Part shown: positions 1 through 4,387 of the stretch, piece after piece
Numbering within the stretch: position 1 is the stretch's first letter
Layout of the letters: each line of letters opens with the position of its first letter
Assembly (NCBI GenBank): GCA_041485385.1
Contig: JBGPJM010000280.1
Coordinates: 1-5,275, forward strand
Origin: JBGPJM01 sp041485385
GTDB lineage: Bacteria; Planctomycetota; Phycisphaerae; Phycisphaerales; UBA1924
Length of the DNA: 5,275 nucleotides
Reading direction: 5' to 3'
The notes under the pieces: model-generated
What the model saw: only the letters and a program-made list of their open reading frames with translations
The model's database searches: none
What the model was told of the DNA's origin: nothing
Translations under genes and position numbers: made by a program

Positions 1-435
1 CGGACGGTGGACTTCCTGGGCTCTCACCTGCGGGCCGGGGCGCCGCGCTCGTGCGGCTGCCATCGCCGACCGGCCGGGCAGACGCGGACGCGCGAGTACC
101 AGGTGTGGGGCCGGATGGTCGCGGGCGGCGACTGCTGTGCGCGATGGATGCGTTCGTTCGATGTCTTCCTGAAAGACATCGGGGCGCGGCCCGCCGGGCA
201 CAAGTTCTTCCGCCTGGACCCGCGCCGGCCGTACGGGCCGAAGAACTGCATCTGGGTTCCCGCGGCAGAGTGGTCGGGGCACCGGCTCAGGCTGACGTAC
301 CGGGGCGTGGTGCGGAGTCAATCGGAATGGGCGCGTCGGTTCGGGATCTCCCAACAGGGGCTGGGGTACCTGCTCAAGGTCGGCAATACCTTGGCGCAGC
401 TGGTGGCGAGGTACGGGGACGGGGGCTCCAGGTAG
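1..435 (+). CDS. AP2/HNH-associated phage-type protein, 5' partial
   Basis: The frame is open from base 1, so the gene starts upstream. The GTG at 7 is probably an internal Val, because RTVDFLGSHLRAG..SCGC matches the usual N-terminal Cys-rich part of this family (CDCG...GSHLRSG..SCGC), whose first Cys pair would lie outside the window. Of the 144 visible residues, 18-20 are the CGC knuckle. Residues 33-64 (YQVWGRM...CCARWMRSFDVFLKDIGARP) match the family's W..M...VC.RW..SFE.FL.DMG.RP core. Residues 71-86 (RLDPRRPYGPKNCIWV) match DRIDN..YEP.NCRW, and 99-125 (TYRGVVRSQSEWARRFGISQQ) form a C-terminal helix-turn-helix-like segment. Relatives occur in phages and mobile regions and are often annotated as AP2-domain or HNH/homing-endonuclease-like. 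The RC.NP...Y..YGGRGI stretch is missing between W..M and C.RW, and the DRIDN acidic/Asn residues are altered, so nuclease activity is doubtful. DNA binding is inferred. It stops with TAG at 433. Confidence 0.62.
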   Translation, partial: RTVDFLGSHLRAGAPRSCGCHRRPAGQTRTREYQVWGRMVAGGDCCARWMRSFDVFLKDIGARPAGHKFFRLDPRRPYGPKNCIWVPAAEWSGHRLRLTYRGVVRSQSEWARRFGISQQGLGYLLKVGNTLAQLVARYGDGGSR

Positions 436-453
436 GCGGGCGTGCGGCAAAGA

Positions 454-473
454 CACCGGGCAGAGGCCCGGTG
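454..473 (+). terminator. Perfect 8-bp hairpin after the phage-type gene
   Basis: CACCGGGC and GCCCGGTG form a perfect 8-bp stem with an AGAG loop, 18 bases after the TAG stop. No T-tract follows, so this is not a classical intrinsic terminator. It could act as a transcript-end stabiliser or be one member of a repeated hairpin family. Confidence 0.35.
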
Positions 474-509
474 CCAGCCGGATGAAGAACGGTAACCGGG
501 CGTGCAACG

Positions 510-533
510 CACTGACCCGCGGACGGGTCAGTG
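510..533. other. Perfect 10-bp inverted repeat with 4-base loop
   Basis: CACTGACCCG (510-519) and CGGGTCAGTG (524-533) are exact reverse complements around CGGA. Like the hairpin at 454-473 it begins CAC and ends GTG with a 4-base loop. The stretch around it (436-665) shows no credible gene: open frames there run on into the downstream repeat and carry no recognisable domain. Confidence 0.6.
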
Positions 534-572
534 GCACGAGACGAGACACAGGTCCGGGCCACCCGCCTCTGA

Positions 573-621
573 ACAACCACGTATTCGTGGTGATGCGGGG
601 TGCCCGAGAGCATGTGGTTGT
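573..621. other. Alternative nested hairpins
   Basis: Two mutually exclusive structures are visible. A local hairpin has ACCACG (576-581), loop TATT and CGTGGT (586-591). A longer-range stem pairs ACAACCACGT (573-582) with ATGTGGTTGT (612-621), 10 bp with one G.T pair. The shared 5' arm could allow switching, but nothing else supports a riboswitch. Confidence 0.35.
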
Positions 622-665
622 GCAAGTCACCACCACGCCACCGCCGTCGCCGCTGCGTCTTGCTT

Positions 666-785
666 GCCTTGGGGAGAGTGTGAGAGCCCCCCGGGTTTCC
701 CCTCTCCCCCACCATGCCAGCGCACGATGGGGGGCGGGTGGGGCGGTGAAGATGGCTGTTCCGCGAGCGCCAGAGGAAGGAGACC
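666..785. repeat. ~120-bp repeat, copy A (upstream of vapBC)
   Basis: It runs from GCCTTGGGGAGAGTG to AGGAAGGAGACC and aligns along its whole length with 1555-1676. Differences are a few substitutions and short indels, mostly in C or G runs. An arm GGGGAGAG (671-678) can pair with CTCTCCCC (702-709), and further C-run and G-run arms surround GCCAGCGCAC. Open frames crossing it on both strands encode only Pro/Arg/Gly-rich peptides, so it is non-coding. It ends 30 bases before the -10 box of the toxin-antitoxin operon. Confidence 0.85.
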
Positions 786-815
786 AAGTTCCGTCCCCCC
801 GCCACCAACCGGAAC

Positions 816-847
816 TATAATCTTCTGACGGGCCTCTGGAGACACCG
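816..847 (+). promoter_or_regulatory. vapBC -10 box and Shine-Dalgarno
   Basis: A perfect TATAAT lies at 816-821, 26 bases before the ATG at 848. No good -35 box is visible at 16-18 bp spacing, where the sequence is C-rich. GGAG at 838-841, six bases before the ATG, is a good Shine-Dalgarno and supports the chosen start. The leader would be only about 20 bases. Confidence 0.5.
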
Positions 848-1132
848 ATGAGCACACTGCACGGACGTACGCGGGTCGATCCCGACGGGACATTTCGCAT
901 CCCACTCCCTTCTGAGTGCGCCAACAGCGAGGTCGAATACGTGCTCGAGTTCCGCGCCGCCTCCCCCGGAACCAATGGCCAGCCGCGCCCCGGTGCTTCG
1001 CTCCGCCGCCGGACCGGAGAAGCGCGGCGCGAATCGTTGCGGCGCATCGCCGGGTCGATCGACGACCCCACCTTTCAGCGGCCGCCGCAGGGTGAACCGG
1101 AGCCGTTGGAGCCGATGGGGGAGGGGGGGTGA
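848..1132 (+). CDS. VapB-like antitoxin
   Basis: A 94-residue protein immediately before and overlapping a VapC toxin, which is the classical antitoxin position. Residues 8-37 (TRVDPDGTFRIPLP...SEVEYVLEF) look like the short beta-rich N-terminal dimerisation/DNA-binding part of AbrB-like or related antitoxins. The middle (45-65) is Arg-rich. Residues 66-88 carry IAGSIDDPTFQRPPQGEPEPLE, which resembles the C-terminal tail of antitoxins paired with this kind of PIN toxin in planctomycetes and probably wraps the toxin active site. The start is fixed by TATAAT at 816 and GGAG at 838-841. The stop TGA (1130-1132) overlaps the toxin's GTG start in GTGA, implying translational coupling. By family analogy the complex would repress its own promoter. 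The antitoxin family is inferred mainly from context. Confidence 0.75.
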   Translation: MSTLHGRTRVDPDGTFRIPLPSECANSEVEYVLEFRAASPGTNGQPRPGASLRRRTGEARRESLRRIAGSIDDPTFQRPPQGEPEPLEPMGEGG

Positions 1133-1539
1133 AGTATCTCCTCGACACGAATGTCCTGATCCAACTCCTCCGCCCCCGGCACGCCCAACCAATCCTCGAT
1201 CGCCTGGACCGCCTCGCGGAGGAAGATGCCGCGGTGTGTTCCGTCGTGCGGATGGAACTGGTCGCCGGAGCCCTCCGCAGCCAGCGCCCGGAAAAGAACC
1301 TGCCGCTCGCCGAGGAACTGCTCGGCGACTTCGATTCGCTCCCGCTGGATGACAGCGCGGCCGATCAGGCCGACCGCCTCCGCGCACTCCTGGAACGCTC
1401 CGGAACGCCCATCGGACCCAACGACCTGCTCATCGCCGGCATCGCCCTGTCGAACAACCTCACCCTCATCACGCACAACACCGCCGAGTTCGCCCGAGTC
1501 CCCGGGCTCAGGATCGAAGATTGGGAGCGCCCGGGCTGA
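1129..1539 (+). CDS. vapC: VapC-type PIN-domain ribonuclease toxin
   Basis: A 136-residue protein with the standard length and motifs of VapC toxins, Mg2+-dependent RNases of the PIN family that usually cut tRNA or rRNA. Visible acidic-site residues are Asp6 in MKYLLDTNVLI, Glu43 in VVRMELVAGA and Asp99 in GPNDLLIAGIA. The end of the domain has THNTAEFARVPGLRIEDW, with Asn117 and Glu120 in the usual fourth-position region. The active site therefore looks intact. The start is GTG at 1129, inside the antitoxin's stop, preceded by a purine-only run (1117-1128) that can serve as ribosome binding site. Translation would be coupled to the antitoxin gene. The stop is at 1537-1539, and repeat copy B begins only 15 bases later. 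The RNA target cannot be read from sequence. Confidence 0.93.
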   Translation: MKYLLDTNVLIQLLRPRHAQPILDRLDRLAEEDAAVCSVVRMELVAGALRSQRPEKNLPLAEELLGDFDSLPLDDSAADQADRLRALLERSGTPIGPNDLLIAGIALSNNLTLITHNTAEFARVPGLRIEDWERPG

Positions 1540-1554
1540 CCCAACCCGCCTCTG

Positions 1555-1676
1555 GCCTCGGGGAGAGTGTGAGACCCCCCGCCGGGTTTCCCCTCTCCCC
1601 CCCACGCCAGCGCACGATGGGGGGCGGGTGGGGCGGTGAAGATGGCTGTTCTGCGAGCGCCAGAGGAAGGGAGACC
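1555..1676. repeat. ~120-bp repeat, copy B (downstream of vapBC)
   Basis: Same orientation as copy A and nearly identical, from GCCTCGGGGAGAGTG to GGAAGGGAGACC. The block from GCCAGCGCACGATGG through GGAAGG differs at only one base (CTGCGAG against CCGCGAG). Together the copies make an ~890-bp interval holding just vapBC. The long minus-strand open frames over this stretch are translations of the repeat and show no domain. Confidence 0.85.
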
Positions 1677-1716
1677 CTTTGGGGGGTCCGGCACCTCCAT
1701 CCGCTGGGGGAAGTGC

Positions 1717-1748
1717 CACGACTGTCCGGGCTTTGGCGGACAGTCGTG
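1717..1748. other. 12-bp hairpin with CACGACTGTCCG stem, overlapping a -35 box
   Basis: CACGACTGTCCG (1717-1728) and CGGACAGTCGTG (1737-1748) are exact reverse complements around GGCTTTGG. The right arm overlaps the -35 box and spacer of the promoter proposed at 1733-1759. It could be an operator or a member of a dispersed palindromic repeat family. Confidence 0.55.
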
Positions 1749-1759
1749 CCGTGTACAAT
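1733..1759 (+). promoter_or_regulatory. Possible sigma70-type promoter for the secreted repeat protein
   Basis: TTGGCG (1733-1738) and TACAAT (1754-1759, five of six bases of TATAAT) are 15 bp apart, or 16 bp if the box is read as TTTGGC. Transcription would start near 1766, giving a ~175-base leader that contains the hairpins at 1783 and 1887. The -35 match is only moderate. Confidence 0.35.
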
Positions 1760-1782
1760 GACCGTCTTGTCGCCATGCCTCA

Positions 1783-1814
1783 CCACGACTGTGCTCAGAG
1801 CCGCACAGTCGTGG
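1783..1814. other. 12-bp hairpin with CCACGACTGTGC stem
   Basis: CCACGACTGTGC (1783-1794) and GCACAGTCGTGG (1803-1814) pair perfectly around TCAGAGCC. It shares CCACGACTGT with the hairpin 35 bases upstream, and a further related half-site, ACCGTCGTGCCAC, follows at 1822-1834. Confidence 0.6.
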
Positions 1815-1886
1815 CACATCGACCGTCGTGCCACCCGCCGCAGGTGGACGAGACTCGTGAAGGGGGGCCAAGGATCTTGCCCGGAA

Positions 1887-1935
1887 GTTCCGCGGCACGG
1901 CGGAACGAGCCCCGTCCACCCGCTTTGTAAAGGGG
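1887..1935 (+). promoter_or_regulatory. Leader hairpin and Shine-Dalgarno before the secreted protein gene
   Basis: GTTCCGC (1887-1893) and GCGGAAC (1900-1906) form a perfect 7-bp hairpin with a GGCACG loop, 36 bases before the ATG. AAGGGG (1930-1935), seven bases before the ATG at 1943, is the Shine-Dalgarno and fixes that start. Nothing else recognisable lies between 1815 and 1942. Confidence 0.45.
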
Positions 1936-1942
1936 ACTGTCT

Positions 1943-3163
1943 ATGAAGTTCTCGGTAAACTGTGGTCTGACCCTCTCCCATCGGCCGATCGGCGCGGCTT
2001 TGTTGATAGTCGCCGCGTTGACGCCGACGGCAGGGGCTCAGTGGACGGTCGTCATCCTGCATCCCGCCGGAGCGTACAACTCGCAGGCTTTTGGGGTCTC
2101 CGGCGCTCAGCAGGTCGGCGGCGTCGCCCCAGTGGGCGGCATCCAATACGCCAGCCTTTGGAGCGGCTCCGCCGAGCCTTGGGTGAATCTGAACCCCGTG
2201 GGGGTCACAATTGCGTATGCCTACGGCGTGTCCGACGGTCAGCAGGTGGGGTCGGTCTACGTGGACAGCGTCACCCCGCACGCCAGCCTGTGGTCTGGTT
2301 CGGCTGCCTCATGGGTGGACCTGAATCCGACCGGAGCGGTTGACTCGTGGGCGTTTGGCGTGAGCGGAGGTCAGCAGGTGGGCCAAGCAGGTGTTGGCGG
2401 CATTAATCGCGCCAGCTTGTGGAGCGGCACTGCCGCGTCATGGGTGGACCTGCACCCAGCCGGACCAAATCATTCCTACGCCTACAGCGTGTCTGACGGC
2501 CAGCAGGTGGGACAGACCGTCTGGGATGCGACGCCGACTGCGGGCGGTTTCCAGCACGCCAGCCTGTGGAGCGGCACCGCTGAGTCATGGGTGGATCTGA
2601 ACCCGGCTGCAGCAACTAGCTCGAATGCGATTGGCGTGCAGGGTGGTCAGCAGGTGGGCATCGCCGTGGTGGGGTCGACTCCCGGCAACGGTCGCGCCAG
2701 CCTGTGGACGGGCACCGCCGCCTCATGGGTGGACCTGACTCCCGCTGGGTACAACTCGTCGATTGCCTACGGCGTACACGGTGGTCAGCAGGTGGGCTTG
2801 GTGGCCGTGGGCGGCGAAGGCCATGCCAGCCTTTGGAGCGGCACGCCCGACTCATGGGTGGACCTGCACCCTTTCCTTCCGCCGGGATTCGTGAACTCCG
2901 AAGCCCACAGCATCTGGCATGATGGACGGATCATCTACGTGGTCGGCTTGGCGGGAATAGCGACAGGAGAAGTGCGAGCGATCATGTGGGTGGGACGTGT
3001 GCCATGCCCCGCCGACTGGAATCACAACGGCGTCGTGAACAGTCAGGACTTCTTCCACTTCATCGCGGACTTCTTCGAGAGCGCCGCCGACTTCAACCAC
3101 GACGGCGTGACCAACTCCCAGGACTTCTTCGACTTCCTCGCGGCGTTCTTCGCGGGTTGTTGA
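1943..3163 (+). CDS. Secreted repeat protein, predicted 7-bladed propeller with GC-type dockerin-like tail
   Basis: A 406-residue exported protein. A signal peptide is clear: basic/polar start, hydrophobic core around 17-27, and an AxA-type site, AGA before Gln33. Residues 34-351 are repeats of about 44-49 residues with three conserved pieces: GV..GQQVG (56, 100, 144, 187, 236, 282), ASLWSG (70, 114, 157, 206, 252, 295) and SWVDLxPxG (W80, 124, 167, 216, 262, 305). These resemble the extracellular HAF-type repeats (GIN..GQVVG...A.LW). A diverged last unit (SIWHDGRIIYVVG, AIMWVG) and a lone N-terminal WTVVILHPAG complete seven of each piece. Residues 355-406 form a dockerin-like tail with two Ca2+-type loops, 358-369 (DWNHNGVVNSQD) and 383-394 (DFNHDGVTNSQD), ending FFAGC. 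Such tails are typical of Phycisphaerae exported proteins and may anchor or sort them. The ligand or enzymatic role is unknown. Confidence 0.88.
   Translation: MKFSVNCGLTLSHRPIGAALLIVAALTPTAGAQWTVVILHPAGAYNSQAFGVSGAQQVGGVAPVGGIQYASLWSGSAEPWVNLNPVGVTIAYAYGVSDGQQVGSVYVDSVTPHASLWSGSAASWVDLNPTGAVDSWAFGVSGGQQVGQAGVGGINRASLWSGTAASWVDLHPAGPNHSYAYSVSDGQQVGQTVWDATPTAGGFQHASLWSGTAESWVDLNPAAATSSNAIGVQGGQQVGIAVVGSTPGNGRASLWTGTAASWVDLTPAGYNSSIAYGVHGGQQVGLVAVGGEGHASLWSGTPDSWVDLHPFLPPGFVNSEAHSIWHDGRIIYVVGLAGIATGEVRAIMWVGRVPCPADWNHNGVVNSQDFFHFIADFFESAADFNHDGVTNSQDFFDFLAAFFAGC
2042..2995 (+). repeat. Intragenic repeats coding for the propeller blades
   Basis: The coding DNA repeats at roughly 130-148-bp intervals. 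Stretches such as TCATGGGTGGACCTG, GGTCAGCAGGTGGG and GCCAGCCTGTGGAG recur almost unchanged at the nucleotide level, not only in protein. This points to fairly recent duplication or ongoing homogenisation of the units. Spacing between successive QQVG motifs is 44, 44, 43, 49 and 46 residues. Confidence 0.8.
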
Positions 3164-3210
3164 CGTTCGAGACGAACTTGGCTGGTCTTGCCTGGAATGG
3201 AGGTGTCGGC

Positions 3211-3227
3211 GGAAGGGCCTCCCTTCC
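3211..3227 (+). terminator. Terminator-like hairpin after the secreted protein gene
   Basis: GGAAGGG and CCCTTCC form a perfect 7-bp stem with a CCT loop, 47 bases after the TGA. Only TCT follows, with no T-tract, so termination is possible but not shown. The rest of 3164-3273 holds nothing recognisable. Confidence 0.3.
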
Positions 3228-3273
3228 TCTGACATTGCAGAGCGCCTATACCAGTAACTTCTGCCGCTGATGC

Positions 3274-3307
3274 GAGAGGGGAAGCCCCTCTCACGCTCTC
3301 CCCAGGC
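3274..3307 (-). repeat. Inverted fragment of the ~120-bp repeat (copy C)
   Basis: Read on the minus strand it begins GCCTGGGGAGAGCGTGAGAG and ends TTCCCCTCTC, matching the first ~40 bases of copies A and B with a shortened C-run. The 3' end forms a perfect 8-bp hairpin, GAGAGGGG AAG CCCCTCTC (3274-3292). The second half of the repeat is absent. Confidence 0.6.
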
Positions 3308-3348
3308 CGGAGAAGAGCACAGATACACCAAGGACGGGGCGCGGTCCT

Positions 3349-3463
3349 CATCCCGGAGGGATGTGCGACGGTTGCCAGGGGTGGCTCTGCACCCCTGGAA
3401 AGCGGGCTGCTTCATTCCTTTTCTCTGTTGTCTCTTCTGCACCCCAGCGGGGTGCGCGAGACT
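3349..3463 (-). repeat. Composite hairpin repeat unit I (inverted outer copy)
   Basis: Three perfect hairpins are visible: CATCCC GGA GGGATG (3349-3363); CCAGGGGTG, loop GCTCTG, CACCCCTGG (3375-3398); and GCACCCC AGC GGGGTGC (3439-3455). A pyrimidine-rich spacer separates the last two. On the minus strand this is the order found in units II and III. 3349-3401 matches the reverse complement of 4151-4203 at 50 of 53 positions, and 3433-3463 is an exact 31-bp inverted match to 4094-4124. Confidence 0.85.
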
Positions 3464-3482
3464 TTCGGTGCACCCCCATCAT

Positions 3483-3615
3483 GCACCCCGCTGGGGTGCG
3501 GGAAAGACAGAAAGAGATGGAGGGTGGGATAGGAGGCTCACTTCCAGGGGTGCCGAGCCACCCCTGGCAACATTCGTGCATCCCTTCGGGATGCCAGTGC
3601 ATCCCTCCGGGATGC
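3483..3615 (+). repeat. Composite hairpin repeat unit II
   Basis: GCACCCC GCT GGGGTGC (3483-3499), a purine-rich spacer of 44 bases, CCAGGGGTG loop CCGAGC CACCCCTGG (3544-3567), then two hairpins in a row: GCATCCC TTC GGGATGC (3578-3594) and GCATCCC TCC GGGATGC (3599-3615). It has the same orientation as unit III and is head-to-head with unit I. It has one extra terminal hairpin. Confidence 0.8.
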
Positions 3616-3626
3616 GAGCAGGCCGC

Positions 3627-4076
3627 TCACTCTAAGTATCTGGGATCATACTCGATCCCGCTCTTCCGCAAGAACTCCTTGACCTCATCGAGCGAGGTCA
3701 TCTTCTTGTGATGCTCCTTCTGGTTGCGGATGTAGGCGGCGACGCTGTCCATCAGCGACTTGCTCACGGTGAACCCGCCGTACCCTTCCTGCCACGCGAA
3801 GGCCCGCAACTCCGGGAATATCTCGTGGATCCATAAACTGGACCGCTGCTTCACGTGCCGGAGCATGTCGGCGTGCGAAAGGTCCGACGGGTACCGCGCG
3901 AGGAAGTGGACGTGGTCCTCCATGCCGTTGATGGCGATGGGGGTGCAGCGCAGGTCTTTGAGGATGCCGCCGATGTAGGGATAGAGGCGCTCCTGATGGT
4001 CTGGAGTGATGCTGCACACACGACCTTTGGTTGAAAAGACCGCGTGGTAGATGTTCTGGGTCCATGAGCTTGGCAT
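3627..4076 (-). CDS. Y1 (HUH) transposase, IS200-like/REP-associated
   Basis: A 149-residue single-domain protein of usual length for the family. Such enzymes nick and rejoin single-stranded DNA at hairpins through a 5'-phosphotyrosine intermediate. The HUH metal site is His55-Val-His57 in NGMEDHVHFL, and the catalytic tyrosine is Tyr115 in AAYIRNQKEHHKK, with Gln119 in the expected YxxxQ. The N-terminus SSWTQNIYHAVFSTKGR and the C-terminus SGIEYDPRYLE are typical, so the protein looks complete and active. The ATG at 4076 was chosen because MPSSWTQ aligns with family starts. An in-frame extension to 4316 would only translate the flanking repeat and a low-complexity stretch. No strong Shine-Dalgarno is seen upstream. 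It sits between repeat units II and III, its likely substrates. No tnpB or other gene is linked. Confidence 0.92.
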   Translation of the reverse strand: MPSSWTQNIYHAVFSTKGRVCSITPDHQERLYPYIGGILKDLRCTPIAINGMEDHVHFLARYPSDLSHADMLRHVKQRSSLWIHEIFPELRAFAWQEGYGGFTVSKSLMDSVAAYIRNQKEHHKKMTSLDEVKEFLRKSGIEYDPRYLE

Positions 4077-4093
4077 GACCGGAGTGTACCGTG

Positions 4094-4203
4094 AGTCTCG
4101 CGCACCCCGCTGGGGTGCAGAAGAAAGAGGAAGGGGGGGTGGTGGGTCGATTTCCAGGGGTGCAGAGCCACCCCTGGCAACCTTCGTGCATCCCTCCGGG
4201 ATG
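4094..4203 (+). repeat. Composite hairpin repeat unit III (outer copy)
   Basis: GCACCCC GCT GGGGTGC (4102-4118), a purine-rich spacer of 35 bases, CCAGGGGTG loop CAGAGC CACCCCTGG (4154-4177), then CATCCC TCC GGGATG (4189-4203). It lies 17 bases upstream of the transposase start codon, so it covers the expected promoter area and could influence expression. It mirrors unit I closely, with a possible weaker extension of the match (6 of 8 bases) to 4211. Confidence 0.85.
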
Positions 4204-4242
4204 GGGATCGCACGCACAAGCCAAATCTGTTTGCTGGCCCGT

Positions 4243-4326
4243 GGGGGCGGCATTCGCGTGGGCGCGGGCCGCTTCCGCGCGCTTGGGGGCGGCATTCGCG
4301 CGCGCGGGGACCGCATCCGCGCGCGC
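4243..4326. repeat. 21-bp tandem repeat, four units
   Basis: Four 21-base units begin at 4243, 4264, 4285 and 4306. Units 1 and 3 (GGGGGCGGCATTCGCG...) are closer to each other than to 2 and 4, suggesting a 42-bp higher-order unit. A degraded fifth unit may follow. The period is a multiple of three, so every frame gives heptapeptide repeats (plus strand GAAFARA-like; minus strand RECRPQA-like). No convincing start or gene goes with it. Confidence 0.65.
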
Positions 4327-4387
4327 GGGAGTCTTCGCGGCTCATGGCGGAATCCCGCCCGCTCCGGCTAGGTAGTCCGTGCCATCT

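Larger units (their letters stand above)
3349..4203 (-). mobile_element. REP/IS200-like transposase element with mirror-image hairpin flanks
   Basis: The segment is bounded by unit I and unit III of the composite repeat, which are mirror images, with a Y1 transposase gene inside and an extra unit (II) next to its 3' end. The gene is 11 bases from unit II and 17 bases from unit III. Single-strand Y1 transposases recognise subterminal hairpins, and REP-associated ones (RAYTs) lie among the palindromes they are thought to spread. Inverted flanks suggest the RAYT arrangement rather than a plain IS200 with asymmetric ends. No tnpB gene is present. Whether it is mobile is unknown. Confidence 0.7.

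Noticed and set aside
482..828. Two overlapping plus-strand open frames of 108-112 residues.
   Set aside because: Both run through the hairpins and repeat copy A, end around the vapBC promoter, and lack any recognisable domain or convincing ribosome binding site.
1075..1776. A 233-residue minus-strand open frame over vapC and repeat B.
   Set aside because: It is the shadow of vapC (clear PIN motifs on the plus strand) joined to translated repeat sequence.
1508..2281. A 257-residue minus-strand open frame.
   Set aside because: It is antisense to the secreted protein and continues through the hairpins and repeat copy B. No domain, biased Pro/Arg/Ser composition, typical high-GC shadow.
3043..3442. 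Minus-strand open frames opposite the dockerin-like tail.
   Set aside because: Glu/Val-rich shadows of the FxNHDGVxNSQD coding repeats; the plus strand has the clear signal peptide, repeats and tail.
3349..3615. Possible CRISPR array from the repeated hairpins.
   Set aside because: Units are in mixed orientation, spacers are purine-rich and of unequal length, there is no regular repeat-spacer periodicity and no cas gene. They fit transposase-associated palindromes.
4077..4316. In-frame N-terminal extension of the transposase (80 more residues).
   Set aside because: It translates repeat unit III and the 21-bp tandem repeat into Pro/Arg-rich sequence. The family alignment starts at MPSSWTQ.
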